Positions 18,420 to 28,296 of a stretch of 40,282 nt of DNA are shown here, one piece after another. Source of the stretch: Pseudomonadota bacterium. GTDB taxonomy: Bacteria > Pseudomonadota > Gammaproteobacteria > Steroidobacterales > Woeseiaceae. The position numbers and the translations under genes were made by a program. The notes under the pieces are model-generated. The model searched no databases. It was not told the origin of the DNA and saw nothing but the letters and a program-made list of their open reading frames with translations. The stretch spans positions 1 through 40,282 of the forward strand of contig JACZSM010000021.1 of NCBI GenBank assembly GCA_022574185.1, read 5' to 3'. Each line of letters starts with the position of its first letter. Within the stretch, counting starts at the first letter, position 1.

Positions 18420-20342
18420 CTAGTGTTCGCTGGCCGGCCCACCAATCGATCCCGTCGATTCGGCCTGCGGCTTGGACGAGTCTTCATCGGGCTTGGATTC
18501 CGGCAAATCATCCCAGTCCGCTGGCGGCTGCGGTTCTCTGCCCTCCATGATGTCTTTGATCTGCGTCGCGTCGATCGTCTCGTATTTGACGAGCGCCGCC
18601 GACATCGCGTGCAGCTTGTCGACATTCTCCTTCAGCATTTTCTCGGCTTTCGCATAGTTCTGATCGATGATACGACGAACTTCTTCATCGATCGCGTGCG
18701 CCGTTTCGTCGGACACCTGTTTGTGCTTGGTCACAGAATGGCCAAGAAAAATTTCACCCTCATCTTCGCTATAGGTCAGTGGACCAAGTCGCTCCGACAA
18801 GCCCCATTTGGTCACCATGTTGCGCGCTAATTCAGTCGCCCGTTCGATATCGTTGGAGGCACCTGTCGTGACGCCACCCGGCCCGAGGATCATTTCTTCG
18901 GCTATGCGACCGCCAAACAAGCTCGAAATCATACTCTCCACACGTTGCTTGGACATGCTGTAGCGATCTTCTTCGGGCAGGTACATCGTAATGCCGAGTG
19001 CCCGACCTCGTGGAATGATCGACACTTTATAGACCGGGTCATGCTCCGGCATGAGGTAACCCACGATCGTATGGCCGGCTTCGTGGAAAGACGTATTGAG
19101 CTTTTCCTGCTCGCTCATGACCATCGAGCGACGCTCGGCACCCATCATGATCTTATCTTTGGCCTGGTCGAACTGCTGCATTTTGACAACACGCCCATTC
19201 ATTCGCGCTGCAATCAGGGCCGCCTCATTGACAAGATTCGCCAAATCGGCCCCCGAGAAGCCCGGCGTGCCCCTGGCAATCACGCTCGGAATGACGTCGT
19301 CATCGAGCGGAACCTTGCGCATGTGCACTTTCAGAATCATTTCCCGGCCCCTGATGTCGGGCAAGGGCACGACAACCTGGCGGTCGAAACGCCCCGGTCG
19401 CAATAAGGCCGGATCGAGAACGTCGGGCCGGTTCGTTGCCGCGATGACGATAACGCCCTCGCTGCCTTCGAATCCGTCCATCTCGACAAGCAACTGATTT
19501 AGTGTTTGTTCACGCTCATCGTGGCCACCGCCGAGTCCGGCGCCCCGGTGTCGCCCAACGGCATCGAGTTCATCAATAAAGATAATGCAGGGAGCCTGTT
19601 TCTTCGCCTGCTCAAACATATCGCGAACGCGCGACGCTCCTACACCGACGAACATCTCGACGAAATCGGATCCCGAAATCGTGAAGAACGGTACATTTGC
19701 CTCGCCGGCAATTGCCCTGGCGAGCAAGGTCTTGCCAGTGCCCGGCGGACCAACCATGAGTAAGCCCTTGGGTATCTTGCCACCCAGGCGTTGAAACTTG
19801 CTCGGGTCTTTGAGAAATTCGACTATCTCGGCGACTTCGTCCTTCGCCTCATCCACCCCGGCAACATCTGAGAATTTGATGCCGACCTGGTCCTCGCCAA
19901 GCAGTCGCGCCTTACTCTTGCCAAACGACATTGCGCCGCGGCCACCGGCGCCGCCTTGCATCTGGCGCATGAAATAAATCCAGACGCCGATGAGCAAAAG
20001 AATAGGAAAAGAACTGATCAGCAGCTGGCCGATCAGACTTTGCGATTTTGGTTCTGCCGCACCGAATTGAACGCCGTTCTTGTCGAGAAGGCCGATCAAG
20101 GTGTTGTTATCGGTCTCAGGACTGATCGTGTAGTACGCCAGTGGCTCGCGAACGCCAAATCGAATTTTTTGGCCGTCGATCTCGGCTATCTCAACCTGTC
20201 CTGAACGAACTTGCTGGAGAAAATCCGAATAGTCCCTGGATTGTGGCTGAGCACCACTGACGCCCGAAAGTCCCTGTACGACAGACAGGAGCACGACAAT
20301 GATGACGATGAAGACAAGGATGTTTTTGGTCAGATCATTCAA
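18420..20342 (-). CDS. ftsH: ATP-dependent zinc metalloprotease FtsH
   Basis: This 640-residue membrane-anchored AAA+ protease degrades membrane proteins, sigma-32 and LpxC in relatives. Transmembrane helices are near residues 7-25 and 104-126, with a small periplasmic domain between. The AAA domain shows Walker A GPPGTGKT (198-205), Walker [11 protein letters not shown], and a second region of homology with RPGRFDR. The zinc site HEAGH is near residue 420. The C-terminus ends in an acidic/Pro tail. Translation starts at TTG 20340-20342 ([11 protein letters not shown]); no in-frame ATG is nearby. It follows rlmE by 67 nt, the same pair as in E. coli. Confidence 0.97.
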   Translation of the reverse strand: MNDLTKNILVFIVIIVVLLSVVQGLSGVSGAQPQSRDYSDFLQQVRSGQVEIAEIDGQKIRFGVREPLAYYTISPETDNNTLIGLLDKNGVQFGAAEPKSQSLIGQLLISSFPILLLIGVWIYFMRQMQGGAGGRGAMSFGKSKARLLGEDQVGIKFSDVAGVDEAKDEVAEIVEFLKDPSKFQRLGGKIPKGLLMVGPPGTGKTLLARAIAGEANVPFFTISGSDFVEMFVGVGASRVRDMFEQAKKQAPCIIFIDELDAVGRHRGAGLGGGHDEREQTLNQLLVEMDGFEGSEGVIVIAATNRPDVLDPALLRPGRFDRQVVVPLPDIRGREMILKVHMRKVPLDDDVIPSVIARGTPGFSGADLANLVNEAALIAARMNGRVVKMQQFDQAKDKIMMGAERRSMVMSEQEKLNTSFHEAGHTIVGYLMPEHDPVYKVSIIPRGRALGITMYLPEEDRYSMSKQRVESMISSLFGGRIAEEMILGPGGVTTGASNDIERATELARNMVTKWGLSERLGPLTYSEDEGEIFLGHSVTKHKQVSDETAHAIDEEVRRIIDQNYAKAEKMLKENVDKLHAMSAALVKYETIDATQIKDIMEGREPQPPADWDDLPESKPDEDSSKPQAESTGSIGGPASEH

Positions 20343-20409
20343 ATTCGGATTCCGCGGCGGAATGCGCCAAATATTAGGGAGTTAACTGCTCCTGAGCACT
20401 TAGACACTA

Positions 20410-21033
20410 CTACAAATGATAGTTTCTCGCTACCAAGTAAACCTCACGGTTGGCTGCCCTGGAAGCCTTGGGTTTCTTGACTTTCAGACGTTCAAAAGAT
20501 CGCCGTGCATCGACCACGAACTCATCAAATCCGTCTCCCTGAAACAGCTTGCAGATGAAGTCTCCCCGCGGCCCTAGTACCTGCCGGGCAAAGTCCAATG
20601 CGCGTTCCGCAAGGGCCATGGCACGCGGCTGATCAACCGACCGAGTACCGCTGATATTGGGAGCCATGTCACTCATTACAAGGTCGACGCGCGTACCGGC
20701 CAGCAAGTCATGCAATGACGCGAGCACCCGGTCATCTGTAAAGTCGCCTTGTACGAATTCAACTGCTGGCAGGTCATCCATCGGCAACAAATCGATAGCC
20801 ACGATGCGCGCGCGCCCCTTCAGTTTCACAGTGACATACTGACTCCAGCTGCCGGGGGCCGCACCGAGATCAACGCATACCATGTCGGGCCGCAATATAC
20901 GTTCCTTGCGGTCAATCTGTTGCAGCTTGTAGACGGCTCGTGAGCGCCAGCCATCCCGTCGCGCCTGTTGCACGTATGGATCGCTGGCCTGGCGTTCAAG
21001 CCAACGGCTGCTGCTGCGCCGGGACTTACTCAT
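20410..21033 (-). CDS. rlmE: 23S rRNA 2'-O-methyltransferase RlmE
   Basis: This 207-residue heat-shock methyltransferase (RrmJ/FtsJ) modifies U2552 of 23S rRNA. The SAM-binding motif is CVDLGAAPGSWSQYV. The catalytic K-D-K-E tetrad is consistent with SRAVYKLQQ, MSDMAPNISG, ICKLFQGDG and NREVYLVARN. ATG 21031-21033 (MSKSRRSSSRWLERQ) gives the family N-terminus; an ATG seven codons upstream is possible. It is followed by ftsH on the same strand. Confidence 0.97.
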   Translation of the reverse strand: MSKSRRSSSRWLERQASDPYVQQARRDGWRSRAVYKLQQIDRKERILRPDMVCVDLGAAPGSWSQYVTVKLKGRARIVAIDLLPMDDLPAVEFVQGDFTDDRVLASLHDLLAGTRVDLVMSDMAPNISGTRSVDQPRAMALAERALDFARQVLGPRGDFICKLFQGDGFDEFVVDARRSFERLKVKKPKASRAANREVYLVARNYHL

Positions 21034-21090
21034 GAGATAGCAGCCAATTCGCAAGGACTGGATGGTGACTCGCTGCTACACTTCGCACCC

Positions 21091-21204
21091 ATGCCGAAAA
21101 GTGAAGCACAAAAAAATATTTGCGCGGGCTTGGACACCAGATCAGACCCATCTGTATTGATTGGTGATGCCGGGCTGACGAAGTCACTGCTGTCCAACAG
21201 GTAA
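21091..21204 (+). pseudogene. yhbY: Truncated yhbY (CRS1-YhbY RNA-binding protein) remnant
   Basis: A 37-codon frame, MPKSEAQKNICAGLDTRSDP then SVLIGDAGLTKSLLSNR, ends at TAA 21202-21204. It aligns with the N-terminus of YhbY (pattern MxLSxxQKxxLrxxAhxLkPVVxIGxxGLTexVL), a ribosome-assembly RNA-binding protein of about 97 aa. Position and orientation agree: in E. coli yhbY is divergent from rlmE and convergent with greA, exactly as here. About 60 C-terminal residues are missing because the greA 3' end begins at 21205. Typical Leu/His positions of the first helix are already changed. It is probably a decayed relic; a functional short peptide cannot be excluded. Confidence 0.6.
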
Positions 21205-21681
21205 TCAGACGTAGCGTACTTGTGTTACCGCATACTGTTTCTCGCCGCTCGGAGCCAGGAACGTTATTTCGTCACCCTCATTCTTGCCCATCATCGCTCG
21301 CGCAATTGGCGACGTAAACGATATTAGCCCTTGCTTGATGTCCGCTTCATCCTCACCGACGATTCTGTAGACGATTTCTTTGCCCGTGCCTTCATCGAGC
21401 AAGTCGACCGTCGCACCAAACACAATTCGACCTTTCGCGTCAATCGCGGTGACATCTATGACCTGTAAGTTCGACAGCTTGCCCTCTAGGTCCCTGATGC
21501 GACCTTCGATAAATCCTTGCTGATCTTTTGCCGCGTGGTATTCGGCGTTCTCCTTCAAGTCGCCGTGCGCACGTGCTTCGGCGATCGCCAGAATGACTGC
21601 CGGCCGATCGACGCTCTTCAACTGCTTGAGTTCATCGCGCAACATTTCATGACCACGCACCGTCATCGGCACCTTGTTCAT
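21205..21681 (-). CDS. greA: Transcription elongation factor GreA
   Basis: This 158-residue factor stimulates RNA polymerase transcript cleavage in backtracked complexes. The N-terminal coiled coil carries the acidic tip in [17 protein letters not shown] (the D and E that coordinate the catalytic metal). The C-terminal FKBP-like domain ends with [21 protein letters not shown] 21679-21681 overlaps the carB stop as ATGA, so greA is the last gene of the carA-carB-greA group. Confidence 0.98.
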   Translation of the reverse strand: MNKVPMTVRGHEMLRDELKQLKSVDRPAVILAIAEARAHGDLKENAEYHAAKDQQGFIEGRIRDLEGKLSNLQVIDVTAIDAKGRIVFGATVDLLDEGTGKEIVYRIVGEDEADIKQGLISFTSPIARAMMGKNEGDEITFLAPSGEKQYAVTQVRYV

Positions 21682-24600
21682 GCAGCCACCTCTTTATGCA
21701 AATCCTGCAACCGGTTTACCTCACTGTTGTCCAAATGCTCCATTGCCTTGCATGTTGCGATCGCAGCACCAAGCGTCGTGTAATAGGTAACGTTTCTGCG
21801 CACAGCCTCGGCTCGAATCGAACGTGATTCATTGATTGCTTGCTTGCCTTCTGTGGTATTTACGATCAGCACAATTTCAGCATTCTTGATCATGTCCACT
21901 ATATGTGGCCGGCCTTCACGAACCTTGTTCGCACGCCGACATGATACTCCAGCGGTGGCGAGTTTTTGCGCTGTACCGTGGGTGGCAACCAGATCAAAAC
22001 CTTGCGCCACAAGAATTTTCGCGAGTTCCACAACGGCGTCCTTGTCGCGATCACGGACACTGAGAAGGGCCGTGCCCTGCCGGGGCAACACAACACCTGA
22101 AGCCAGTTGCGCCTTGGCGTAAGCCTCCCCAAATGATCGCCCCACCCCCATTACCTCCCCGGTTGACTTCATTTCGGGTCCCAATATCGGATCGGCTCCA
22201 GGGAATTTGATGAATGGAAATACAGCCTCTTTTACGGAGAAATAGGCAGGCGTGCGTTGATTGACGAAGCCCTGCTTGGCCAGGGATTCGCCCACCATGA
22301 CTTTCGCTGCAATCTTGGCCAGCGGCACGCCGGTCGCTTTGGACACGAATGGAACCGTTCTCGATGCACGTGGATTGACCTCGAGCAAATAGATGATGTC
22401 GTTCTGTATTGCGAACTGCGTATTCATCAGGCCGATGACGTTTAGCCCTTTGCACAATTTGATGGCTTGTGCCGCCAGTTCTTTCTGCATTTCCGCCGAC
22501 AAACTGAACGGTGGTAATGAGCATCCCGAATCACCGGAGTGCACGCCCGCCTGTTCAATATGTTCCATGATACCGCCTATGAGCACATGTTCGCCGTCAC
22601 TGATACAGTCGACATCAACCTCGATCGCAAGGTCAAGAAAACGATCAAGCAGGACCGGACTGTCATTGGAAACGTCAATTGCTGCTTCCATGTAGGTAGC
22701 AAGATCTTCTTCGCAGTGCACCACCTCCATCGCGCGCCCACCCAGTACGTATGACGGTCGGACAATGAGCGGGAAACCCACATCAACGCACAGCCGCAAC
22801 GCCTCTTCCTTGTTACGTGCCGTACAATTCGGCGGTTGCTTTAGATGCAGCGACTCGACCAGCTGTTGAAACCGCTCACGGTCTTCAGCGAGATCTATCG
22901 AATCTGGAGTGGTTCCGATAATAGGCGCGCCAGCAGCCGCAAGTTCGCGCGCCAGTTTCAAAGGCGTCTGGCCACCGTACTGGACGATCACGCCGTTGGG
23001 TTTTTCCTTGTCTATGATTTCCAGGACGTCTTCCAAGGTCAGCGACTCAAAATACAGCCGATCCGAGATATCGTAGTCCGTCGACACGGTTTCCGGATTG
23101 CAATTCACCATGATCGTTTCGTAGCCGATCTCTTTGAGCGCGAGCGCGGCATGCACGCAACAGTAGTCAAATTCGATGCCCTGGCCGATTCGGTTTGGAC
23201 CGCCACCAAGAATCATGATCTTGGGTGCTTGCGTAGGATCAGCCTCGCATTCCTCCTCGTAAGTCGAATAAAGATACGCCGTTGTGGTCGCGAACTCGGC
23301 AGCACAGGTGTCTACACGTTTGAATACGGGCCGTACTTTCTGGCGCAGGCGACGTTTGCGTAAGGACGCCTCGGTGACCCCGAGGAGCTCAGAGATACGT
23401 GCGTCGGAAAACCCTTTACGCTTGATCAATCGCATAGTGGCTGCATCCAGCTTGGCCAGACTGGTGTCGCGTATTGACTGTTCGGTCTCGATCAAATCGG
23501 CAATTTGAGCCAGGAACCAGGGATCGATGCCAGTAATTTTAGCCACATCGTCAATCGTATAGCCATGGCGCATCGCATCCGCTACGTACCAGAGGCGATC
23601 CGGTCCTGGATTTCTCAACTCCAGTCGCAGCTGATCTTTTTCAGCGTCGGTTGTAAGCGAAAGTACCTTTTCATTGAGGCCCGTGACACCCGTCTCTAGC
23701 CCACGCATGGCCTTTTGCAGCGATTCCTGAAACGTGCGGCCAATCGCCATGACTTCGCCGACCGACTTCATCTGTATTGTCAATCGGTCATTGGCGCCAG
23801 GAAATTTCTCGAACGTGAAGCGCGGAATCTTGGTAACCACATAGTCCATTGTTGGTTCAAACGAAGCTGGAGTAGCGCCACCGGTAATGTCATTTTTCAG
23901 CTCATCGAGTGTGTAGCCCACCGCAAGCTTGGCCGCAATTTTCGCGATGGGAAATCCCGTTGCCTTGGATGCCAGCGCCGAAGAACGCGACACGCGTGGG
24001 TTCATCTCAATGACAAGAACGCGCCCGTCCTCAGGATTTATGGCGAACTGTACGTTAGAACCGCCCGTATCGATGCCGATCTTCCGTAACACGTCGATCG
24101 ACGCATTACGCAGGCGCTGATATTCCTTGTCGGTCAGAGTCTGTGCCGGCGCAACGGTAATGGAGTCACCCGTGTGTATGCCCATCGGGTCCAGATTCTC
24201 GATTGAGCAAACAATGATGCAATTGTCATTGCAATCGCGGATGACCTCCATCTCGAATTCTTTCCAGCCAAGCACCGACTCTTCCAGCAGCACCTCGGTC
24301 GTCGGCGACATTTCAAGACCATGCGTGACAATACGTTCGAATTCATCCTGGTTGTAAGCGATGCCGCCGCCTGTGCCACCCAAAGTGAACGACGGTCGAA
24401 TTATCGTCGGGAAGCCGATGATCTCTTGCTTGTAAATTGCCTCCTCGAATGTGTGAGCAATCTCAGCCGTGGGCACCTCGAGTCCGATTTCGGTCATCGC
24501 CTGTCGAAACAACTCACGATCCTCAGCCATATCGATCGCTTCGCGTGATGCTGCGATCATCTCAACATTGTATTTCTCAAGGACGCCCTCGCGGGCCAGG

Positions 24601-24902
24601 TCAAGCGCACAATTCAGTGCCGTCTGGCCACCCATCGTTGGCAGCAATGCATCGGGTCTTTCTTTCTCGATAATGCGTTGCACTACTGTCCATTGCACCG
24701 GCTCTATGTATATCGCGTCAGCGGTTTCCGGATCCGTCATGATCGTTGCCGGGTTCGAATTGACGAGAATGACCCGGTAGCCTTCTTCCTTAAGCGCCTT
24801 GCACGCCTGCGCACCTGAATAATCGAACTCGCAGGCCTGGCCAATGATGATAGGACCAGCGCCGATAATCAGAACACTCTCGATGTCTGTTCGTTTGGGC
24901 AT
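21678..24902 (-). CDS. carB: Carbamoyl-phosphate synthase large subunit
   Basis: This 1074-residue synthetase makes carbamoyl phosphate for pyrimidines and arginine. Two homologous ATP-grasp halves are evident: [20 protein letters not shown] at the N-terminus and [20 protein letters not shown] at about residue 560, each followed by [12 protein letters not shown] or [11 protein letters not shown]. An oligomerisation domain links them. The C-terminal 140 or so residues form the MGS-like allosteric domain ([14 protein letters not shown]). Length equals the E. coli enzyme. The spacer to carA upstream is 58 nt and notably AT-rich. Confidence 0.98.
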   Translation of the reverse strand: MPKRTDIESVLIIGAGPIIIGQACEFDYSGAQACKALKEEGYRVILVNSNPATIMTDPETADAIYIEPVQWTVVQRIIEKERPDALLPTMGGQTALNCALDLAREGVLEKYNVEMIAASREAIDMAEDRELFRQAMTEIGLEVPTAEIAHTFEEAIYKQEIIGFPTIIRPSFTLGGTGGGIAYNQDEFERIVTHGLEMSPTTEVLLEESVLGWKEFEMEVIRDCNDNCIIVCSIENLDPMGIHTGDSITVAPAQTLTDKEYQRLRNASIDVLRKIGIDTGGSNVQFAINPEDGRVLVIEMNPRVSRSSALASKATGFPIAKIAAKLAVGYTLDELKNDITGGATPASFEPTMDYVVTKIPRFTFEKFPGANDRLTIQMKSVGEVMAIGRTFQESLQKAMRGLETGVTGLNEKVLSLTTDAEKDQLRLELRNPGPDRLWYVADAMRHGYTIDDVAKITGIDPWFLAQIADLIETEQSIRDTSLAKLDAATMRLIKRKGFSDARISELLGVTEASLRKRRLRQKVRPVFKRVDTCAAEFATTTAYLYSTYEEECEADPTQAPKIMILGGGPNRIGQGIEFDYCCVHAALALKEIGYETIMVNCNPETVSTDYDISDRLYFESLTLEDVLEIIDKEKPNGVIVQYGGQTPLKLARELAAAGAPIIGTTPDSIDLAEDRERFQQLVESLHLKQPPNCTARNKEEALRLCVDVGFPLIVRPSYVLGGRAMEVVHCEEDLATYMEAAIDVSNDSPVLLDRFLDLAIEVDVDCISDGEHVLIGGIMEHIEQAGVHSGDSGCSLPPFSLSAEMQKELAAQAIKLCKGLNVIGLMNTQFAIQNDIIYLLEVNPRASRTVPFVSKATGVPLAKIAAKVMVGESLAKQGFVNQRTPAYFSVKEAVFPFIKFPGADPILGPEMKSTGEVMGVGRSFGEAYAKAQLASGVVLPRQGTALLSVRDRDKDAVVELAKILVAQGFDLVATHGTAQKLATAGVSCRRANKVREGRPHIVDMIKNAEIVLIVNTTEGKQAINESRSIRAEAVRRNVTYYTTLGAAIATCKAMEHLDNSEVNRLQDLHKEVAA

Positions 24903-24960
24903 GTTATTTACAATAATTCACATTAAGAAAATACATTAAGTTATTGTTTTAATGATAAAT

Positions 24961-26118
24961 TTAACTCGTCACTATGGATCTTACGGCCGTGAGCCTCTTG
25001 AATTCCATAATCTGGATGAAGCGTTCAAATAGTGGCGTCAGGTCATGTGGTCCCGGACTGGCCTCGGGATGCCCCTGGAAACTGAATGCCAGTTGGTCTT
25101 TGAGCGCGATACCCTGCAGCGTTGCATCGAATAAGGAGCGGTGGGTTGCCTCAACAGTGTCGGGCAGGCTTTCCTCGTCGACCACGAAGCCATGGTTCTG
25201 GCTGGTAATCAGGACCTGACCGGTGGCAAGATCCTGCACCGGGTGATTGGCACCATGATGACCATATTTCATCTTCACCGTTTTCGCGCCTGCGGCGAGC
25301 GCCAGTAGTTGGTGGCCCAGGCAGATGCCAAATACCGGCACGCCAATACTAATGAACTCGCGTATTGCGGCAATCGCATAGTCGCAAGGCTCTGGATCTC
25401 CTGGCCCATTGGACAAAAATATCCCATTCGGACGCAACGCCAGCGTTTCTTCGGCACTCGTCGTCGCGGGTACAACGGTCATGCGACAGTCGAGATCAGA
25501 CAGCAGGCGCAGGATATTGCGCTTGATGCCGAAGTCGTAGGCAACGACGTGATAAGGGGCCACACGCCGGCTCAATATGCGTGCCTTGCGACCAAAGCTG
25601 CTGCCATGACACCACTGATACGCAATATCGGTGCTGACGAATTTTGCCAAATCCATACCAGCGATGCCCGGAAACTTGCATGCATGCTCGATGGCTGTCT
25701 TGGGGTCGACTTTACCGGTCATGATGCAACCTGACTGCACGCCTTTCTCACGAATGATTCGGGTGAGCTTGCGGGTATCGATGTCTGCGATAGCGACCAT
25801 GTTCCCCTGCCGCAGAAACTCACTGAAGGAGCGCTCTGAACGCCAACTGCTGTTTAACAGAGCACTGTCACGGATGACCAGACCTGCGGCATGAATACGC
25901 GAGGATTCCATGTCCTCGCTGTTCGTGCCGGTGTTGCCGATGTGCGGGCACGTGAGGGTAACGATCTGGCGACAGTACGACGGATCCGTCAAAATTTCCT
26001 GGTACCCCGTCATTGCAGTGTTGAATACCACTTCGCCAATGGTCTTGCCCTCGGCCCCGACAGAGGATCCGCGGAATATGGTTCCGTCTTGTAGTGCCAG
26101 AACAGCAGGCGTACTCAA
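24961..26118 (-). CDS. carA: Carbamoyl-phosphate synthase small (glutaminase) subunit
   Basis: This 385-residue glutamine amidotransferase subunit delivers ammonia to CarB. The N-terminal CPSase_sm_chain domain is followed by a class I amidotransferase domain with nucleophile C266 (VFGICLGHQ) and the catalytic pair H350 and E352 ([11 protein letters not shown]). The start codon is TTG 26116-26118 ([12 protein letters not shown]), with AAAAGGG six nt upstream; E. coli carA also starts with UUG. An intrinsic terminator-like hairpin separates it from dapB, so it may have its own promoter in 26119-26243. Confidence 0.97.
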   Translation of the reverse strand: MSTPAVLALQDGTIFRGSSVGAEGKTIGEVVFNTAMTGYQEILTDPSYCRQIVTLTCPHIGNTGTNSEDMESSRIHAAGLVIRDSALLNSSWRSERSFSEFLRQGNMVAIADIDTRKLTRIIREKGVQSGCIMTGKVDPKTAIEHACKFPGIAGMDLAKFVSTDIAYQWCHGSSFGRKARILSRRVAPYHVVAYDFGIKRNILRLLSDLDCRMTVVPATTSAEETLALRPNGIFLSNGPGDPEPCDYAIAAIREFISIGVPVFGICLGHQLLALAAGAKTVKMKYGHHGANHPVQDLATGQVLITSQNHGFVVDEESLPDTVEATHRSLFDATLQGIALKDQLAFSFQGHPEASPGPHDLTPLFERFIQIMEFKRLTAVRSIVTS

Positions 26119-26139
26119 AAATGACCCTTTTCAGATACA

Positions 26140-26167
26140 CAAAAGCGGAAGGACAGTGCCTCCCGCT
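26140..26167 (-). terminator. Rho-independent terminator after dapB
   Basis: On the minus strand, AGCGGGAGG-CACTGT-CCTTCCGCT forms a nine-position stem with one mismatch, followed by TTTTGTGT. It lies between the dapB stop and the carA start. It could end the hrcA-dnaK-dapB transcript or act as a carAB leader attenuator. Confidence 0.6.
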
Positions 26168-26243
26168 TGCAATTTTGCCGATCGCCAATCGATCCGGCAC
26201 AGTTTACTGAAGCAACACTGGTCGCGCCAGACTGTGTGGACGA

Positions 26244-27005
26244 TTATTTCTGAATTTTTGCTGCGTCGAGCAGCACATCGCGCATTCGGTAACGTCCAGG
26301 ATTCTGGTGTATCAGCCACCTGGCGGCGCGCAACGCACCATCGGCAAATACCTGTCGCGATATCACACTGTGTCGAAACGTGAGGCTCTCGGCTGCTGAC
26401 GACAGTATTACCGAGTGATCCCCGGACACCTCGCCGCGTCGTTGCACCTCAAAGCGAATATCACCGGCAGCTGGTGCGCTGGTTTTGGCGTCAGGTTCGT
26501 ACCAGCGAACCGCGGCGAAATTCTGCCCTCTCGCGGCCGCGATAGCTTCGCCCAGTTGCAATGCAGTGCCCGAAGGAGCATCGATCTTGTGCACATGGTG
26601 AGTTTCGTGCACCTCGACTTCGAAATCGAGACCCAGCGCTGCCGCTGCTTGTCCGACCAGGTTCTCCAGCACCGCAATGCCAACACTCATGTTGCGGTCA
26701 TAGACGACGGGAACGCTTGCTGACGCACTATCCAGACGACGCTGATGAGCAACACTCAGGCCACTGACACCGCAGACCAATGGTGTACGGTGTGCAACGA
26801 TGGCCTGGAGGACTGTGTCCGTTGCTTCGGGCAAACTGAAATCAATAAGCACATCGGCAGCCCCAACGACTCGATTGATGTCATCGCTAACCAGTAGATC
26901 GGGTGATCGCCAGAGTTCTGAACATTGCCCGTCATCGCGCACCCACACACTTACCAGTTGACAATCGTCGGCTGCCTTGATCGACTGCATGAGCGCCTGG
27001 CCCAT
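26244..27005 (-). CDS. dapB: 4-hydroxy-tetrahydrodipicolinate reductase
   Basis: This NAD(P)H-dependent reductase acts in the lysine/diaminopimelate pathway. EVHETHHVHKIDAPSGTALQ holds the catalytic His and Lys and the substrate loop; the family C-terminus is present. ATG 27003-27005 gives 253 aa but would cut off the first Rossmann strand. Codons directly upstream (27006-27035) encode VSIGIAGAGR in frame, completing GxGxxG. No ATG, GTG or TTG occurs between that point and the in-frame TGA at 27075-27077; only ATT 27027-27029 and ATC 27042-27044 or 27057-27059 are available. True initiation is therefore probably non-canonical, about 8 to 18 codons upstream of the ATG. Confidence 0.93.
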   Translation of the reverse strand: MGQALMQSIKAADDCQLVSVWVRDDGQCSELWRSPDLLVSDDINRVVGAADVLIDFSLPEATDTVLQAIVAHRTPLVCGVSGLSVAHQRRLDSASASVPVVYDRNMSVGIAVLENLVGQAAAALGLDFEVEVHETHHVHKIDAPSGTALQLGEAIAAARGQNFAAVRWYEPDAKTSAPAAGDIRFEVQRRGEVSGDHSVILSSAAESLTFRHSVISRQVFADGALRAARWLIHQNPGRYRMRDVLLDAAKIQK

Positions 27006-27112
27006 GCGGCCAGCACCTGCGATACCAATAGAGACGGAATTGATGACCTGCTGCCTGATTCTAAAAGATCCAGATCAAAGGTTACGGCACGGGCATTGCC
27101 GCCGCCAGTTCC

Positions 27113-28237
27113 CTAGCCGACACGCTCGAAAAAACGTCTGACCGAATCCAGCCAACCGCCGGCACGGGGACTGTGTTTCTCTCCTCCCGCGCGGATCGAG
27201 TTCTCAAATCGAGCCAGCAATTCTTTTTGCTCGGCCGTCAGATTAACCGGCGTCTCTACAGAAACTTTCGCAAACAAATCGCCTACACGAGGATCTCGCA
27301 CGGTCACAACGCCTTTACCGCGCAGACGAAATATCTTGCCCGATTGCGTTCCGACCGGCACCTTCAGGCAAACATTGCCATTCAGCGTCGGCAATTCAAC
27401 ATCCCCGCCGAGTGTGGCAGTCGCCATGCTGATAGGAATCTCGCAAGCGAGATCGGCGCCATCGCGTGTAAAGAGCTTGTGCGCGTTGACGCGTAACTCG
27501 ACGTATAGATCACCGGGTGGGCCACCGTTTCTGCCTGCTTCGCCCTCGCCCGAGAGACGAATTCGGTCGCCATCGTCAACACCGGCCGGCACCTTGACGG
27601 CCAGTGTCTTGGTTTTTCGTATTCGACCCCGACCCTGGCAGGCACCGCAAGGATCCGCGATCACTGTGCCGGCGCCCTTGCAGGCTGGACAGGATTGCTG
27701 AATTGAGAAAAACCCTTGCTGCATTCGGACCTGGCCCACGCCACCGCAGGTTGAACATTTGACGGGCTGGGTACCCTTTTTCGCGCCACCGCCATCGCAG
27801 CTCGTGCACGTCACCTGGGTTGGCACTTCAATGGTGACAGAATCACCGCTAACAGCCTTTTCCAGATCCAGGCGCAGGTCGTAACCGAGGTCTGCACCAC
27901 GAAATACCTGGTTGCGACGTTGTCTGCCACCACCAAAAATATCACCGAAGACTTCACCGAAAATGTCGCCGAAGCCTTCCCCGCCAAAGCCACCTGCGCC
28001 GCCGGTTCTGGTGCTGAGCCCGTCGTGGCCAAATCGATCGTAAGTCGCCCGTTTATCGGTATCGCTCAGGACCTCGTACGCTTCCTTGGATTCCTTGAAT
28101 TTCGCCTCGGCGTGCTTATCATCCTGGTTCCGATCCGGGTGATGCTTCATGGCCAGGCGACGATAGGCCTTCTTGATCTCCGCGGCAGCGGCCGTTTTCG
28201 AGACTCCAAGTACGTCGTAATAATCGCGTTTGGCCAT
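27113..28237 (-). CDS. dnaJ: Chaperone DnaJ
   Basis: This 374-residue Hsp40 stimulates DnaK ATPase and delivers substrates. The J-domain spans about 1-70 with HPD at 33-35. A Gly/Phe-rich linker follows to about residue 115. Four CxxCxGxG repeats ([32 protein letters not shown]) bind two zincs. C-terminal beta-sandwich domains complete it. It lies 59 nt after dnaK and is probably cotranscribed with it. Confidence 0.98.
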   Translation of the reverse strand: MAKRDYYDVLGVSKTAAAAEIKKAYRRLAMKHHPDRNQDDKHAEAKFKESKEAYEVLSDTDKRATYDRFGHDGLSTRTGGAGGFGGEGFGDIFGEVFGDIFGGGRQRRNQVFRGADLGYDLRLDLEKAVSGDSVTIEVPTQVTCTSCDGGGAKKGTQPVKCSTCGGVGQVRMQQGFFSIQQSCPACKGAGTVIADPCGACQGRGRIRKTKTLAVKVPAGVDDGDRIRLSGEGEAGRNGGPPGDLYVELRVNAHKLFTRDGADLACEIPISMATATLGGDVELPTLNGNVCLKVPVGTQSGKIFRLRGKGVVTVRDPRVGDLFAKVSVETPVNLTAEQKELLARFENSIRAGGEKHSPRAGGWLDSVRRFFERVG

Positions 28238-28296
28238 AGCTTCTTAACAATGGGTGCCCTCAGTGGCGCCCGTGCTCGGGTCAATGATGCCGGTTG

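Noticed and set aside
18380..18625. Longer folP start within ftsH
   Set aside because: The added 82 residues are Arg/Ser-rich out-of-frame translation of ftsH; dihydropteroate synthases begin near MLRLGRLEF.
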